This document shows positions 16,681 to 25,129 of a stretch of DNA of 64,000 bases, one piece after another. Source of the DNA: Jiangella sp. DSM 45060. Its GTDB lineage: Bacteria > Actinomycetota > Actinomycetes > Jiangellales > Jiangellaceae. The stretch covers positions 4,606,501 through 4,670,500 of the forward strand of contig NZ_LT629771.1 in NCBI RefSeq assembly GCF_900105175.1, in the 5' to 3' direction. Under the pieces are notes generated by a model that saw only the letters and a list, made by a program, of their open reading frames with translations, was not told the origin of the DNA and did no database searches. Positions within the stretch are counted from its first letter, which is position 1; the number at the start of each line of letters is the position of its first letter. The position numbers were made by a program, and so were the translations under genes.

Positions 16681-18083
16681 CGCTGCCGCGGCTCATCGTG
16701 GCGGCGCCCGCGTCCGGCCACGGCAAGACCACGATCGCCACCGGCCTGATGGCCGCGCTGTCCCGGGCCGGCCACCGCGTCTCGGGCCACAAGGTCGGGC
16801 CCGACTACATCGACCCCGGCTACCACGCCCTCGCGACCGGCAGACCCGGCCGCAACCTCGACCCGCACCTCGTGGGCGAGGACCGCCTCGTCTCGCTGCT
16901 GCTGCACGGAGCCCGCGGCGCCGGCCTCGCGATCGTCGAAGGGGTCATGGGCCTGTACGACGGGCAGCTCGGCGGCGAAGGCTTCGCGTCGACGGCGCAC
17001 GTCGCCACGCTCACGCGCACGCCCGTCGTCCTGGTGGTCGACATCTCGCACGCCGCGCGATCGATCGCCGCCGTCGTGCACGGCATGGTCGCCTTCGACC
17101 CGGCCGTCCGCATCGTCGGCGTCATCCTCAACAAGGCCGGATCGCCGCGGCACGCCGCTGAGGTGGTCGGCGCACTGGAGACGACCGGCCTGCCGGTACT
17201 CGGCGTGCTGCAGCGTGACGACGGCGTCGTGGCGCCCTCACGTCACCTCGGCCTCGTGCCCGCCGCCGAGCGCGACGACGCGGCCCGAGCCCTCGACCGG
17301 CTGGCCGGGCAGATCGCCGCGAGAGTCGACCTTCCGCTGCTGCTCGAGCTGGCCCGCTCGGCACCCGATCTCGACGGCGCGCCGTGGGATCCGGCGGCGG
17401 AGATCTCCGCCGCGTCCGCCCGGCGGCCCGTCGTGGCCATGGCGGGCGGGCGAGCGTTCACCTTCCGCTACGCCGAGACCGAGGAACTGCTCCGCGCCGC
17501 CGGCTGCGACGTCGTGACGTTCGACCCGCTGACCGACGACCGCCTGCCCGACGGCACGGCCGGGCTCTATCTCGGCGGCGGGTTCCCCGAGGTGCACGCG
17601 GCGGACCTCGCCGCCAACGAGCCGCTGCGTGCCGCCCTGCGATCCGCCGTCGAGTCGGGCGTGCCGACGGTCGCCGAGTGCGCCGGACTGCTCTATCTGT
17701 GCCGGTCGATCGACGGCCGGCCGATGGTCGGGGTCCTCGACGCCGAGGCGGCCATGACGCCGGGACTCACGCTGTCCTACCGGACCGCGGTCGTCCCCGC
17801 CGAGCAGCTCACCGGTGTCGCGGGCACCCGGGTCACCGGGCACGAGTTCCACCGCACCACCGTCGCACCGGCGTCCGCGGAGCCCGCCTGGCTGATCGAC
17901 GGTGCACCGCACGGGTTCGGCTCTGCCACGCTGCACGCGTCGTATCTCCACACGCACTGGGCCGGCCACCCACGGGTGGCGCAGCGCTTCGCCGACGCCG
18001 TCCACGCCCACGTGCCCGAACCGGCCGCTGCGAAGGACGACGTGGTCCTGGCGACCTCGCGGAACGAGCGCCCGTGGACCTGA
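16674..18083 (+). CDS. cobB: Cobyrinic/hydrogenobyrinic acid a,c-diamide synthase CobB
   Basis: The 469-residue protein amidates the a and c side chains using glutamine and ATP. Residues 7-20 contain the P-loop-like VAAPASGHGKTTIATG, followed by HKVGPDYIDPGYH. The C-terminal class I glutaminase has the nucleophile Cys in VAECAGLLYL and a late catalytic His in the HASYLHTHW region. ATG 16674 was chosen; GTG 16677 would also work and would give a GTGA overlap. It runs 10 bp into cobA. Confidence 0.94.
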   Translation: MVTLPRLIVAAPASGHGKTTIATGLMAALSRAGHRVSGHKVGPDYIDPGYHALATGRPGRNLDPHLVGEDRLVSLLLHGARGAGLAIVEGVMGLYDGQLGGEGFASTAHVATLTRTPVVLVVDISHAARSIAAVVHGMVAFDPAVRIVGVILNKAGSPRHAAEVVGALETTGLPVLGVLQRDDGVVAPSRHLGLVPAAERDDAARALDRLAGQIAARVDLPLLLELARSAPDLDGAPWDPAAEISAASARRPVVAMAGGRAFTFRYAETEELLRAAGCDVVTFDPLTDDRLPDGTAGLYLGGGFPEVHAADLAANEPLRAALRSAVESGVPTVAECAGLLYLCRSIDGRPMVGVLDAEAAMTPGLTLSYRTAVVPAEQLTGVAGTRVTGHEFHRTTVAPASAEPAWLIDGAPHGFGSATLHASYLHTHWAGHPRVAQRFADAVHAHVPEPAAAKDDVVLATSRNERPWT

Positions 18084-19051
18084 CGCCTGGGACCCGCGCT
18101 CTCGTCATCGGCGGCGACGTCCGCGCGGCCGGCCAGGTCGCCCGGCTGCTCGCCGACGGCGCCGAGGTCACCGTGATCGCGCCGTCGGTCACCCCCGCGA
18201 TCGAGGACCTCGCCGGGCGCGGACTGATCCGCTGGCAGGCCCGCGACCTGGACGGCGGCGACCTGGCGGGAGCGAGCGTCCTCCTGAGCGAACCCATCGG
18301 CACGACGCCGGATCCCGGCGTCCCCCGCGCCGGATCGGTGACCCTGGTGGGTGGCGGTCCCGGCGACCCGGGGCTGCTGACCGTGGCCGGTCGGGAGGCG
18401 ATCGAGGCCGCCGACGTCATCGTCGCCGACCGCCTGGCCCCGCTGGCCGCCCTTACCTGGGCACGACCCGGCACGGAGATCGTCGACGTCGCCAAGATCC
18501 CGGGCGGCCGCTCGACGAGCCAGGAACGCATCAACGAACTCCTGGTCGAGCGGGCGAGGTCCGGCCGCCATGTCGTGCGGCTCAAGGGCGGCGACAACCA
18601 CGTGTTCGGCCGCGGCGGCGAGGAACTGCTCGCCTGCCTCCGGGCCGGCGTCGAGGCGCGGGTGGTCCCCGGCGTCACCTCCGCGACCGCGGTACCGGCG
18701 CTCGCCGGCATCCCGGTGACCCACCGCGGCCTGGCGCAGGGCTTCACCGTCATCTCGGGTCACGTGCCGCCCGGACACCCCGACTCGACGATCGACTACG
18801 CCGCGCTCGCCACAGCCGGCACGACGATCGTGGTGCTCATGGGCGTCCGCACGTTGAGCGCGATCTGTGCCGCCCTCGCAGACGGCGGGCTCGCTACGGA
18901 CACGCCCGCGGCCGTCGTCGCCGATGGCGCCATGCCCAGTCAGCGGGTCGTGCGCGCCACGCTCGCCACGATCGACGAGGCCGCCGCCGGCATCTCGCCG
19001 CCCGCCGTGGCGGTCATCGGCGGGGTCGCGGACGTCCCCGGTCTCGCCTGA
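18074..19051 (+). CDS. cobA: Uroporphyrinogen-III C-methyltransferase with remnant SirC-like N-terminus
   Basis: Residues from about 90 to 325 form a complete SUMT methylase (VTLVGGGPGDPGLLTVAG, VVRLKGGDNHVFGRGGEE, VVPGVTSATAVPALAGIPVTHR) that makes precorrin-2. The first ~75 residues (ALVIGGDVRAAGQVARLL, then VTVIAPSV) resemble the beginning of a precorrin-2 dehydrogenase Rossmann fold, as in CysG, but the dimerisation and catalytic parts are missing. The GTG start at 18074 overlaps cobB by 10 bp. Dehydrogenase activity is unlikely; methylase activity is likely. Confidence 0.9.
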   Translation: MDLTPGTRALVIGGDVRAAGQVARLLADGAEVTVIAPSVTPAIEDLAGRGLIRWQARDLDGGDLAGASVLLSEPIGTTPDPGVPRAGSVTLVGGGPGDPGLLTVAGREAIEAADVIVADRLAPLAALTWARPGTEIVDVAKIPGGRSTSQERINELLVERARSGRHVVRLKGGDNHVFGRGGEELLACLRAGVEARVVPGVTSATAVPALAGIPVTHRGLAQGFTVISGHVPPGHPDSTIDYAALATAGTTIVVLMGVRTLSAICAALADGGLATDTPAAVVADGAMPSQRVVRATLATIDEAAAGISPPAVAVIGGVADVPGLA

Positions 19052-19054
19052 GCC

Positions 19055-19801
19055 TCAGCGCGACGTTCGAGCGACGACCCACGCGGCCGCGGCCTCCGGG
19101 TCGTGGACGACGTCCAGCGCGGGAGGCGCGGCGGCCCTCCGCACGATCACGACCGGGATGCCACGCTCGCGGGCGACCTGCATCTTGGCCCACGTGTAGG
19201 ACCCGCCCGAGTCCTTCGTCACCAGCACGTCCACATCGGCCATCACCGCACGCTCCGCGTCGAGCGGATACGGGCCCCGGCTCAGCAGCACGGTCCAGAC
19301 GTCCGGCACCTCGATGTCAGGTGCGTCGACGACCCTGACCAGCGCGGCGAGACTCCCCAGGGGCCCGATGAACCGGCCGAGCGTCTGCCGCCCCACCGTC
19401 AGGAAGGGCCGCCGGCCGAGCCGAGCGGCCAACCCGGCCGCCTCGTCGTGGTCGTCGACCCAGTGCCACGTCGCGGCACCGGGAGCCCCGGACCAGCCCG
19501 GTCGCTCCAGCCGCAGCAGGGGCACCGCCTCGGCCGAGCACGCCGCCAGCGCGTTGGCGCTCATGCCCGTCGCGAACGGGTGGGTCGCGTCCACGACCGC
19601 CGAGATGCGCGACTCCCCGAGGTACGCGCGCAGCCCCGGCACTCCGCCGAACCCGCCGATCCGGACCGCTCCGACCGGCAGCCGCGGCCGGGCCACACGA
19701 CCGGCCAACGACGAGACGAATCCGACACCGTGGTCGCGCAGCAAGACGGCCAACTCGCGTGCCTCGGCCGTGCCTCCGAGAACCAGGACCGTCGTGCGCA
19801 T
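19055..19801 (-). CDS. cobK: Precorrin-6A reductase CobK
   Basis: CobK reduces precorrin-6A to dihydro-precorrin-6 with NADPH. The 248-residue protein shows VLVLGGTAEARELA at its start, VVDATHPFATGMSANA in the middle and VLVTKDSGGSYTWAKM near the end, all family hallmarks. ATG 19801 has a GGAAG ribosome-binding site nine bases away; an in-frame ATG at 19810 is less well spaced. It converges on cobA with a 3-bp gap. The IS256-type insertion begins 42 bp upstream of its start, so the native promoter has been moved away. Confidence 0.92.
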   Translation of the reverse strand: MRTTVLVLGGTAEARELAVLLRDHGVGFVSSLAGRVARPRLPVGAVRIGGFGGVPGLRAYLGESRISAVVDATHPFATGMSANALAACSAEAVPLLRLERPGWSGAPGAATWHWVDDHDEAAGLAARLGRRPFLTVGRQTLGRFIGPLGSLAALVRVVDAPDIEVPDVWTVLLSRGPYPLDAERAVMADVDVLVTKDSGGSYTWAKMQVARERGIPVVIVRRAAAPPALDVVHDPEAAAAWVVARTSR

Positions 19802-19835
19802 GAAGCGCATCTTCCACCATCCGCGATGCCACCCG

Positions 19836-19843
19836 TGCAGGTG
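19836..19843 (+). repeat. Left copy of IS target-site duplication
   Basis: TGCAGGTG lies directly outside the left inverted repeat and is repeated exactly at 21265-21272. Eight bases is the usual duplication length for IS256-family elements. Confidence 0.9.
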
Positions 19844-19871
19844 GGTGACGTCCCTTGGCGTGGTGGAGTTC
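19844..19871 (+). repeat. Left terminal inverted repeat of the IS
   Basis: GGTGACGTCCC (19844-19854) and GGTGGAGTTC (19862-19871), separated by seven bases, match the reverse complement of the right end at the same spacing. I count 23 of 28 positions identical. Confidence 0.85.
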
Positions 19872-19975
19872 CCGGCCCGCTTGAGCGTCGTCGTGTCGAC
19901 GGTGGCGTAGGGCGGCCATCGTGCGACGGTCAGTGAGACCTGACTAGGGATCTCACGAGAGGACACGAACGCACG

Positions 19976-21205
19976 ATGGCCTTGGACCATGCTGCCCTAC
20001 TTGAGGTGCTCGAGGCGATGCGGGCCGCTGACGTGGACGATCGGGTTCGCACCGCGGCGCAGGCGATGTATCAGGCGTTGATCGAGGCCGAGGCGACGGC
20101 GGTGATCGGCGCCGGTCCGTGGGAACGCAGCGCGGATCGGACCGCGCACCGCAACGGCTCGCGACCGCGGACCCTGTCGACCACGGCCGGGGATCTGGAG
20201 TTGCGCATTCCCAAGTTGCGCACCGGGTCGTTCTTCCCCTCCCTGTTGGAGCGGCGCCGCCGAGTCGACCAGGCGTTGTTCGCCGTGATCATGGAGGCCT
20301 ACCTGCACGGGGTGTCGACCCGCAAGGTCGACGACCTGGTCAAGGCGCTGGGCGCGGACAGCGGGATCTCCAAGTCGGAGGTGTCGCGGATCTGCGCCGA
20401 CCTCGACGCCGAGGTCTCCAGCTTCCGGGACCGGTCGCTGGCCGATCAGGCCTATCCGTACGTGTTCCTCGACGCCACCTACTGCAAGGCTCGGGTGAAC
20501 CGCCGCGTGGTGTCCCAGGCGGTGGTCATCGCCACCGGCGTCACCGCCGACGGGCGCCGCGAGGTGCTCGGATTCGACGTCGGTGACAGCGAGGACGGCG
20601 CGTTCTGGACCGCGTTCCTGCGCTCGTTGAAGGCCCGCGGGCTGGGCGGTGTCCAGCTGGTCATCTCCGACGCCCACACCGGCCTCAAGCACGCCATCGC
20701 CTCGGTCCTGCTCGGGGCGGCCTGGCAGCGCTGCCGGGTGCACTTCCTACGCAACGTGCTCGCCCAGGTCCCCAAGGGCAACGCCGAGATGGTGGCCGCG
20801 GCGATCCGCACGATCTTCGCCCAGCCCGACGCCGAGCACGTGCACGAGCAGTTCGACGTCATCGCCACCATGCTCGGCCGGCAACTACCCAAGGTCGAAC
20901 AGATGCTGCGCGACGCCAGTAACGATCTCCTCGCGTTCACCGCGTTCCCGATCAGTCACTGGAAGAAGATCTGGTCCACCAACCCGCTGGAACGGCTGAA
21001 CAAGGAGGTCAAACGCCGCACCGACGTCGTCGGAGTGTTCCCCAACCCCGCCGCCCTGCTCCGCCTGGCCGGCGCTGTCCTGGTGGAGGCCCACGATGAA
21101 TGGCAGGTCGCCGCCGAACGCCGCTACCTCTCCGAAGCCTCCATGGCGCTACTCACCACACCCACCACCAAGGAGGTGGCCAAACCCGAACTCATGACGG
21201 CATGA
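19976..21205 (+). CDS. IS256-family (mutator type) transposase
   Basis: A full-length 409-residue DDE transposase. The catalytic triad is visible as FLDATYCK (first Asp), VISDAHTGLK (second Asp) and STNPLERLNKEVKRR (Glu). The CRVHFLRNVLAQVPK segment, with the C-x2-H pattern, is typical of the family. The frame is intact and the start ATG at 19976 has GAGAGGACAC upstream as a ribosome-binding site. Confidence 0.96.
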   Translation: MALDHAALLEVLEAMRAADVDDRVRTAAQAMYQALIEAEATAVIGAGPWERSADRTAHRNGSRPRTLSTTAGDLELRIPKLRTGSFFPSLLERRRRVDQALFAVIMEAYLHGVSTRKVDDLVKALGADSGISKSEVSRICADLDAEVSSFRDRSLADQAYPYVFLDATYCKARVNRRVVSQAVVIATGVTADGRREVLGFDVGDSEDGAFWTAFLRSLKARGLGGVQLVISDAHTGLKHAIASVLLGAAWQRCRVHFLRNVLAQVPKGNAEMVAAAIRTIFAQPDAEHVHEQFDVIATMLGRQLPKVEQMLRDASNDLLAFTAFPISHWKKIWSTNPLERLNKEVKRRTDVVGVFPNPAALLRLAGAVLVEAHDEWQVAAERRYLSEASMALLTTPTTKEVAKPELMTA

Positions 21206-21236
21206 TCTAACCCACTGACCCCGCACAGTGGTCGAA

Positions 21237-21264
21237 GAACTCCACCTCTCAGCGGGACGTCACC
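21237..21264 (-). repeat. Right terminal inverted repeat of the IS
   Basis: GAACTCCACC (21237-21246) and GGGACGTCACC (21254-21264) are the inverted counterparts of the left end with the same 7-base spacer. Confidence 0.85.
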
Positions 21265-21272
21265 TGCAGGTG
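21265..21272 (+). repeat. Right copy of IS target-site duplication
   Basis: TGCAGGTG, identical to 19836-19843. Joining the two copies restores the pre-insertion sequence. Confidence 0.9.
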
Positions 21273-21772
21273 GTCGCGGAATCAGCCTGTTGTGCCGGAG
21301 AATCGTCGCCAGGTCCAGGTCCCGTCCTGGTCGAGATCGGCGGTAGCCGCATTGCTTGACGTTTGATCGCGCCGTAGGTGCCGATCTCACGGCCCACGCG
21401 GAAGCCGCGCGGTCCACGGCCTTCACCGCGTGGGTCGTGGAGCGGTCGCTCACCTTCGGACGAGCGGCGGGCTGCCATGCAGCTGCACCAGACGCACCGA
21501 GCGGCCATGTCGCCGGTCCTCGATGAGGATCCGACATGACCGCTGACCTGCGAATCGGGTGGAGCACCCGGTCACCCGACTGGACATGGACGCGACACAG
21601 TGGTGTTCAACGCCGCGGCCCGCCAAGCGAAGGGGCGTCACCTCCGGGCGACCCCACGGCGCCCATCAGTACGCTGCAGCGCTACTACACCGACGACTGA
21701 GCCGGCGTTAGGTCGGATGACGCTCAGTACTGGCCTCGAGCCACACCGCCGCCCGCGCTGGGCGCCGCGCCG
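21273..21772. other. Gene-poor spacer between the IS and the IclR gene
   Basis: About 500 bases without a gene I can support. Short open frames exist on both strands but none shows a recognisable motif, a good ribosome-binding site or consistent third-position GC. It was originally contiguous with the cobK leader and may hold the old cobK promoter, or a decayed gene. Confidence 0.5.
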
Positions 21773-22564
21773 CTACTCACGGTAGCCGAGCGCGGCCGAG
21801 AGCGCCTGGGCCTGCTCGTTCAGAGCCTGCAGCATGTCTGCCTTGGTGGATGCACCGATTCGGATGCTCGGCACCGAGCAGCTCATCGCGGCGGTCACCT
21901 GGCCGTCGTGCCCGAATACCGGGACGGCGACGCAGAACACCCCCGGCGTGTACTCACCGTCATCGGTGGCATAGCCGCTGGCTCGCACCTCCTTCAGCAC
22001 CTCCATCAGAGTCGGCTGGTCGGCCACCGTGTTCTCGGTGAACTTCTCTAGCACCACCCCGGTCAGGAGCTCTTCCAGCTTGGCTGGATCCTGGTACGCC
22101 AGCAGGACCTTACCGAGGCCGGTCGTGTGCGCGGGCAGCCGGCTGCCCACCTTCGAGACCAGCTGCAGGACCTGGTCGGCCTCGACTTTGGCGATGTAGA
22201 CGTTCTCCAGCCCGTCGAGAATCGACAGTTGAACGGTCTCGTTGAGCGCGTCCCGGACCGCCTCCAGGTACGGCTGGGCCACCCGCGACAGATCGGCACC
22301 GTGCATGAAGGCCTGACCGGCCTCCCAGTACCGGACGCCGAGCCGATACAGCCGGGTCGCCGGATCGAACACGAGGTGGCCCCTGCTGGTCATCACCCTG
22401 AGCAGGCCGTGCAGGCTGCTCTTCGGCACGTCGAGGGCCTCCCGGATCTCCGGGAAGGTCATGCCTTGCGGTTGCTCGGTCAGGAGCTCGACCAGCAGCA
22501 TGACCCGCAACGCGGACTTGATCGTCGGCGTTGCGTCGTCGCCCGACGTCACGGTTGCCCCCAC
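21773..22564 (-). CDS. IclR-family transcriptional regulator
   Basis: A 263-residue regulator. The N-terminal winged helix-turn-helix (about residues 15-70) reads TFPEIREALDVPKSSLHGLL. The effector domain follows, with HTTGLGKVLLAY and the end segment VAVPVFGHDGQVTAAMSCSVP, typical of IclR proteins that sense sugars or carboxylic acids. The GTG start at 22564 lies 17 bp from a palindrome that recurs twice in the divergent promoter region at 24938-25129. This supports autoregulation and control of the adjacent enzyme and transporter genes. Confidence 0.92.
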   Translation of the reverse strand: MGATVTSGDDATPTIKSALRVMLLVELLTEQPQGMTFPEIREALDVPKSSLHGLLRVMTSRGHLVFDPATRLYRLGVRYWEAGQAFMHGADLSRVAQPYLEAVRDALNETVQLSILDGLENVYIAKVEADQVLQLVSKVGSRLPAHTTGLGKVLLAYQDPAKLEELLTGVVLEKFTENTVADQPTLMEVLKEVRASGYATDDGEYTPGVFCVAVPVFGHDGQVTAAMSCSVPSIRIGASTKADMLQALNEQAQALSAALGYRE

Positions 22565-22580
22565 AGCGCTGTCGCCACGA

Positions 22581-22596
22581 GTTCACTATACAGAAC
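22581..22596. promoter_or_regulatory. Candidate IclR operator 1 (own promoter)
   Basis: GTTCACTATACAGAAC has GTTC/GAAC arms with an 8-base centre, located just upstream of the IclR gene start. It shares arms, length and an AT-rich centre with the sites at 24949 and 25085. Confidence 0.7.
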
Positions 22597-22672
22597 CATC
22601 ATCTATGGACATGACCTCCCGTGGGGTGGAGCGCGGCCACGAGCCACGCCCACCCATCGGCCGTCGATCACT

Positions 22673-24937
22673 TCATTGCACGGTGTGTTCAGGCAGCGTG
22701 CATCGCGAGCCTGGACTCACCCGGAGCGCGCCGAGATAGAGCGATCCACAAGGAACCCGGGTCGGATCGGAGAACCGCTCCTCATGCAGGACGGCGCCCC
22801 CAGCCCCTGTGATCACCAGGTTGTCGTAGCGCGCCAGGTCGCCGTCGGTCGAACCATGCCGGACGCCGACTGTCCCGCTCGCGTGGGTTCCGTCGGTGAG
22901 CTGATCGATCTGCGCCCCGTCGATCCAGGTGGTGATCTGGTCGCCGATGGCGCTGATCCGCAGATGATGAGTACTGCCGACGGTCACGCCGGCCGGCAGC
23001 GGAATCGGGTCCAGCCGCCGGATGGTGCCGCCGGAGAAGATCAGCCGGAGTAGCTGGCCACCGTCGCGGTCGGGCTGGATGGCCCACCAGTAGAAGTCTC
23101 CGTTGTCGAAGACGCTCGGCAGGTCCGAGGCCCGGAAGACCACCCCGGCCGACCAGGTCTCGATCCGGACATCGACATCGATCGTGTAGTCCGACCAACC
23201 ACCCCCGATCGTGCCACTGACCTCGACCGGCCCGCTGTGCCCGGTCCCGTTGACCGCCTGCACACGGTAGGTGTACTCGGTGCCCGGAACCGCGGTCGCA
23301 TCGACGTATCCGCGCCGCATGGTGCCCCGGCTGTAGTCCGCGTCCAGCACGGTGAAGCCTGGCTCGCCGGCCGCCCTGCGGGCGATCCGGAACGCCTCCG
23401 CGCCATGAGCACCGTCGATCACCAACTCGATTCCCTGCCCCCGCGCGGGCTGCAGGGACAGCACCGGAGCCGCCGGCGCCGCGGACGGCTGCAGGGTGAA
23501 CTCCTCGGCATAGAAGTCGAGCTCACCGTCGGCCTGCACCCGGGACACCATCATCGAGATGACTCCGTCGCGCTGCCAGCGCACGCGGTCGAACTTCGGC
23601 CCCTGATCGAGCAGGCCGGCGGATCCCTCGGTCAGCCGGCGGACCGTCCACGACGACCAGCCGGATGCGCCGTCAGCGGTCGCCTCGTACAGCGCGCCAC
23701 TGACGATCGCGTAGAAGTGCAGGACGTTCTGCTCGTCGACGAAGGCGTCGCCGCGCCGGATCGGCTCGCCATGAGTCAGTGTGGCGATCTTCGGCAGATC
23801 GACTCCGGTGTCGTCGATGTAGTCCTGCTGCCACTGCCCGCTCCCGTCCCGCCAGAAGTGCACGTAGTGCAGGTCCTTGGTGGCGTCCGTGGCCGGCACC
23901 ACGGTCGAGACATAGGTGATGATGTGCGGCTCGTTCGCCGCGTCCAGCGTCATGACTCCCTGGTTCATCAGGAAGGACCAGACCGGGATGTCGACGACGA
24001 CGGTGTCGTCGGCGAGCGCGATCGGGTCGCCCGCCGCGGTGTCCGCGACCTGCTGACCGTCGTTGTCGAACCAGGTCACGCCGTTGTCGTCGCTGTAGGC
24101 GTAGTGAACGCCGTGATTGGACGGCCAGGCCGGAGTCTCCCGCCAGATCCAGGAGACGTGCATCCGGCCGGCGTCGTCGAACAGCACGCCGTGTAGGTAC
24201 GCGTTGCGGTCGGCGGAGTTCTCCCAGTCCGGGTATACCCCGTTCGGTGAGAACAGGGCGCCGTCGCGGCTCCAGGTACTCGCCGCCGCGTCGTAGCGGT
24301 GAATGTACGTCGTGCCGTTGCCCGACGAGCCGTGCCGGTAGATCAGCATCAGGTTCCCATGCGGGTCATTGACGAACCGTGGATAGGTGACGGCCTGCTC
24401 CAGCGGCCCGCCGTCGACCAGCGGCCCCTGGGCGTTGAAGTGTGCCGTGGTGATGGTCGCCGGCGGGGTGGTCAGCAAGCCGGCCACTGATGACCGGTAG
24501 TGCAGCGGCTGTCCGTGGTGGTCGTAGGCCAGGTGCAGGCGGCCGTCGGCGGCGCTGATACCGAGCACCGAGTTGTTGTGCGTGTCATCCGGCCTGGAGA
24601 GCTTCTCAGGGAAGGTGACCAGCTGGACGTCGTCGGTCTGCAGGTTCCGCCGGGAGAGGGTCAGCCGCAGGTCGTCGGCGTAGAACAGGGCGTATTGATA
24701 GTCGCCGTAGGTGATCACCTTGGACTGGTCGGGCGCGTAGTTGTTCCAGTCGTGGGTCGACTCGGCGACCAGCGTCGACGACGCCGGGGCCAGCCAGTCG
24801 ACGCTCGCCGCGGCCGCGCGCGGTTGCGCCCGCGGCCGATCGTCGGGTGGTGGACCGGCGGCAGCCATGCTCCCGGCGGCGAGGGCGGACGCGGTCGCGA
24901 GAACGAGGAGAACCAGGCGTGGGGCAGGGACCATCAT
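22673..24937 (-). CDS. Secreted BNR-4 type beta-propeller polysaccharide lyase or hydrolase
   Basis: A 754-residue exported protein: signal peptide with hydrophobic core at about residues 6-28, then a propeller of roughly 420 residues with BNR-like turns (LHLAYDHHGQPLHYR, MHVSWIWRETPAWPSNHGVHYAYSDDNGVTW in part). A fibronectin-III-like segment follows near 510-600 (YTYRVQAVNGTGHSG) and then a concanavalin-like C-terminal domain (TIDVDVRIETWSAGVVFRA). BNR-4 propellers include ulvan lyases and rhamnose-glucuronate active enzymes (PL24/PL25, GH145, PL42). The DHHGQ histidines are candidate catalytic residues. It is divergent from the sugar transporter, which probably imports its products. Confidence 0.75.
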   Translation of the reverse strand: MMVPAPRLVLLVLATASALAAGSMAAAGPPPDDRPRAQPRAAAASVDWLAPASSTLVAESTHDWNNYAPDQSKVITYGDYQYALFYADDLRLTLSRRNLQTDDVQLVTFPEKLSRPDDTHNNSVLGISAADGRLHLAYDHHGQPLHYRSSVAGLLTTPPATITTAHFNAQGPLVDGGPLEQAVTYPRFVNDPHGNLMLIYRHGSSGNGTTYIHRYDAAASTWSRDGALFSPNGVYPDWENSADRNAYLHGVLFDDAGRMHVSWIWRETPAWPSNHGVHYAYSDDNGVTWFDNDGQQVADTAAGDPIALADDTVVVDIPVWSFLMNQGVMTLDAANEPHIITYVSTVVPATDATKDLHYVHFWRDGSGQWQQDYIDDTGVDLPKIATLTHGEPIRRGDAFVDEQNVLHFYAIVSGALYEATADGASGWSSWTVRRLTEGSAGLLDQGPKFDRVRWQRDGVISMMVSRVQADGELDFYAEEFTLQPSAAPAAPVLSLQPARGQGIELVIDGAHGAEAFRIARRAAGEPGFTVLDADYSRGTMRRGYVDATAVPGTEYTYRVQAVNGTGHSGPVEVSGTIGGGWSDYTIDVDVRIETWSAGVVFRASDLPSVFDNGDFYWWAIQPDRDGGQLLRLIFSGGTIRRLDPIPLPAGVTVGSTHHLRISAIGDQITTWIDGAQIDQLTDGTHASGTVGVRHGSTDGDLARYDNLVITGAGGAVLHEERFSDPTRVPCGSLYLGALRVSPGSRCTLPEHTVQ

Positions 24938-24948
24938 GGCAACCTCCG

Positions 24949-24964
24949 GTTCACAAATATGAAC
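24949..24964. promoter_or_regulatory. Candidate IclR operator 2 (in front of the BNR-4 gene)
   Basis: GTTCACAAATATGAAC, palindromic arms GTTCA/TGAAC with a 6-base centre. A further GTTCA at 24969-24973 makes a second overlapping palindrome TGAACTTGTGTTCA. The site abuts the ribosome-binding site of the BNR-4 gene, so binding should block its expression. Confidence 0.75.
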
Positions 24965-25084
24965 TTGTGTTCACATAGCGACGCTAGCAGGCGCGCGAAT
25001 GTGTCAGCAACGGTCACCTTCTGTTTCCGGGGCGCTGTTGACACCCCGAAACCGGCGCCCTAGAGTTCACACCCACGATCAATA

Positions 25085-25100
25085 GTTCATGAATACGAAC
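25085..25100. promoter_or_regulatory. Candidate IclR operator 3 (in front of the ABC transporter)
   Basis: GTTCATGAATACGAAC, with the same arms and length as the sites at 22581 and 24949. It ends 29 bp before the start of the sugar-binding protein gene. Confidence 0.75.
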
Positions 25101-25129
25101 CACTCGCCCATGACGGACAGGAGTGAGCC

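Larger units (their letters stand above)
19844..21264 (+). mobile_element. IS256-family insertion sequence, 1421 bp, complete
   Basis: The element is bounded by imperfect inverted repeats and a perfect 8-bp target duplication (TGCAGGTG), and carries one intact transposase gene. The intact gene and identical duplication indicate a recent and probably still active copy. It sits between cobK and the IclR-linked region, in the upstream region of cobK. Confidence 0.93.

Noticed and set aside
21273..21772. Remnant of a second transposase or other pseudogene next to the IS
   Set aside because: Short translated pieces on the minus strand could be forced onto transposase-like patterns, but no conserved catalytic motif or consistent frame was found.
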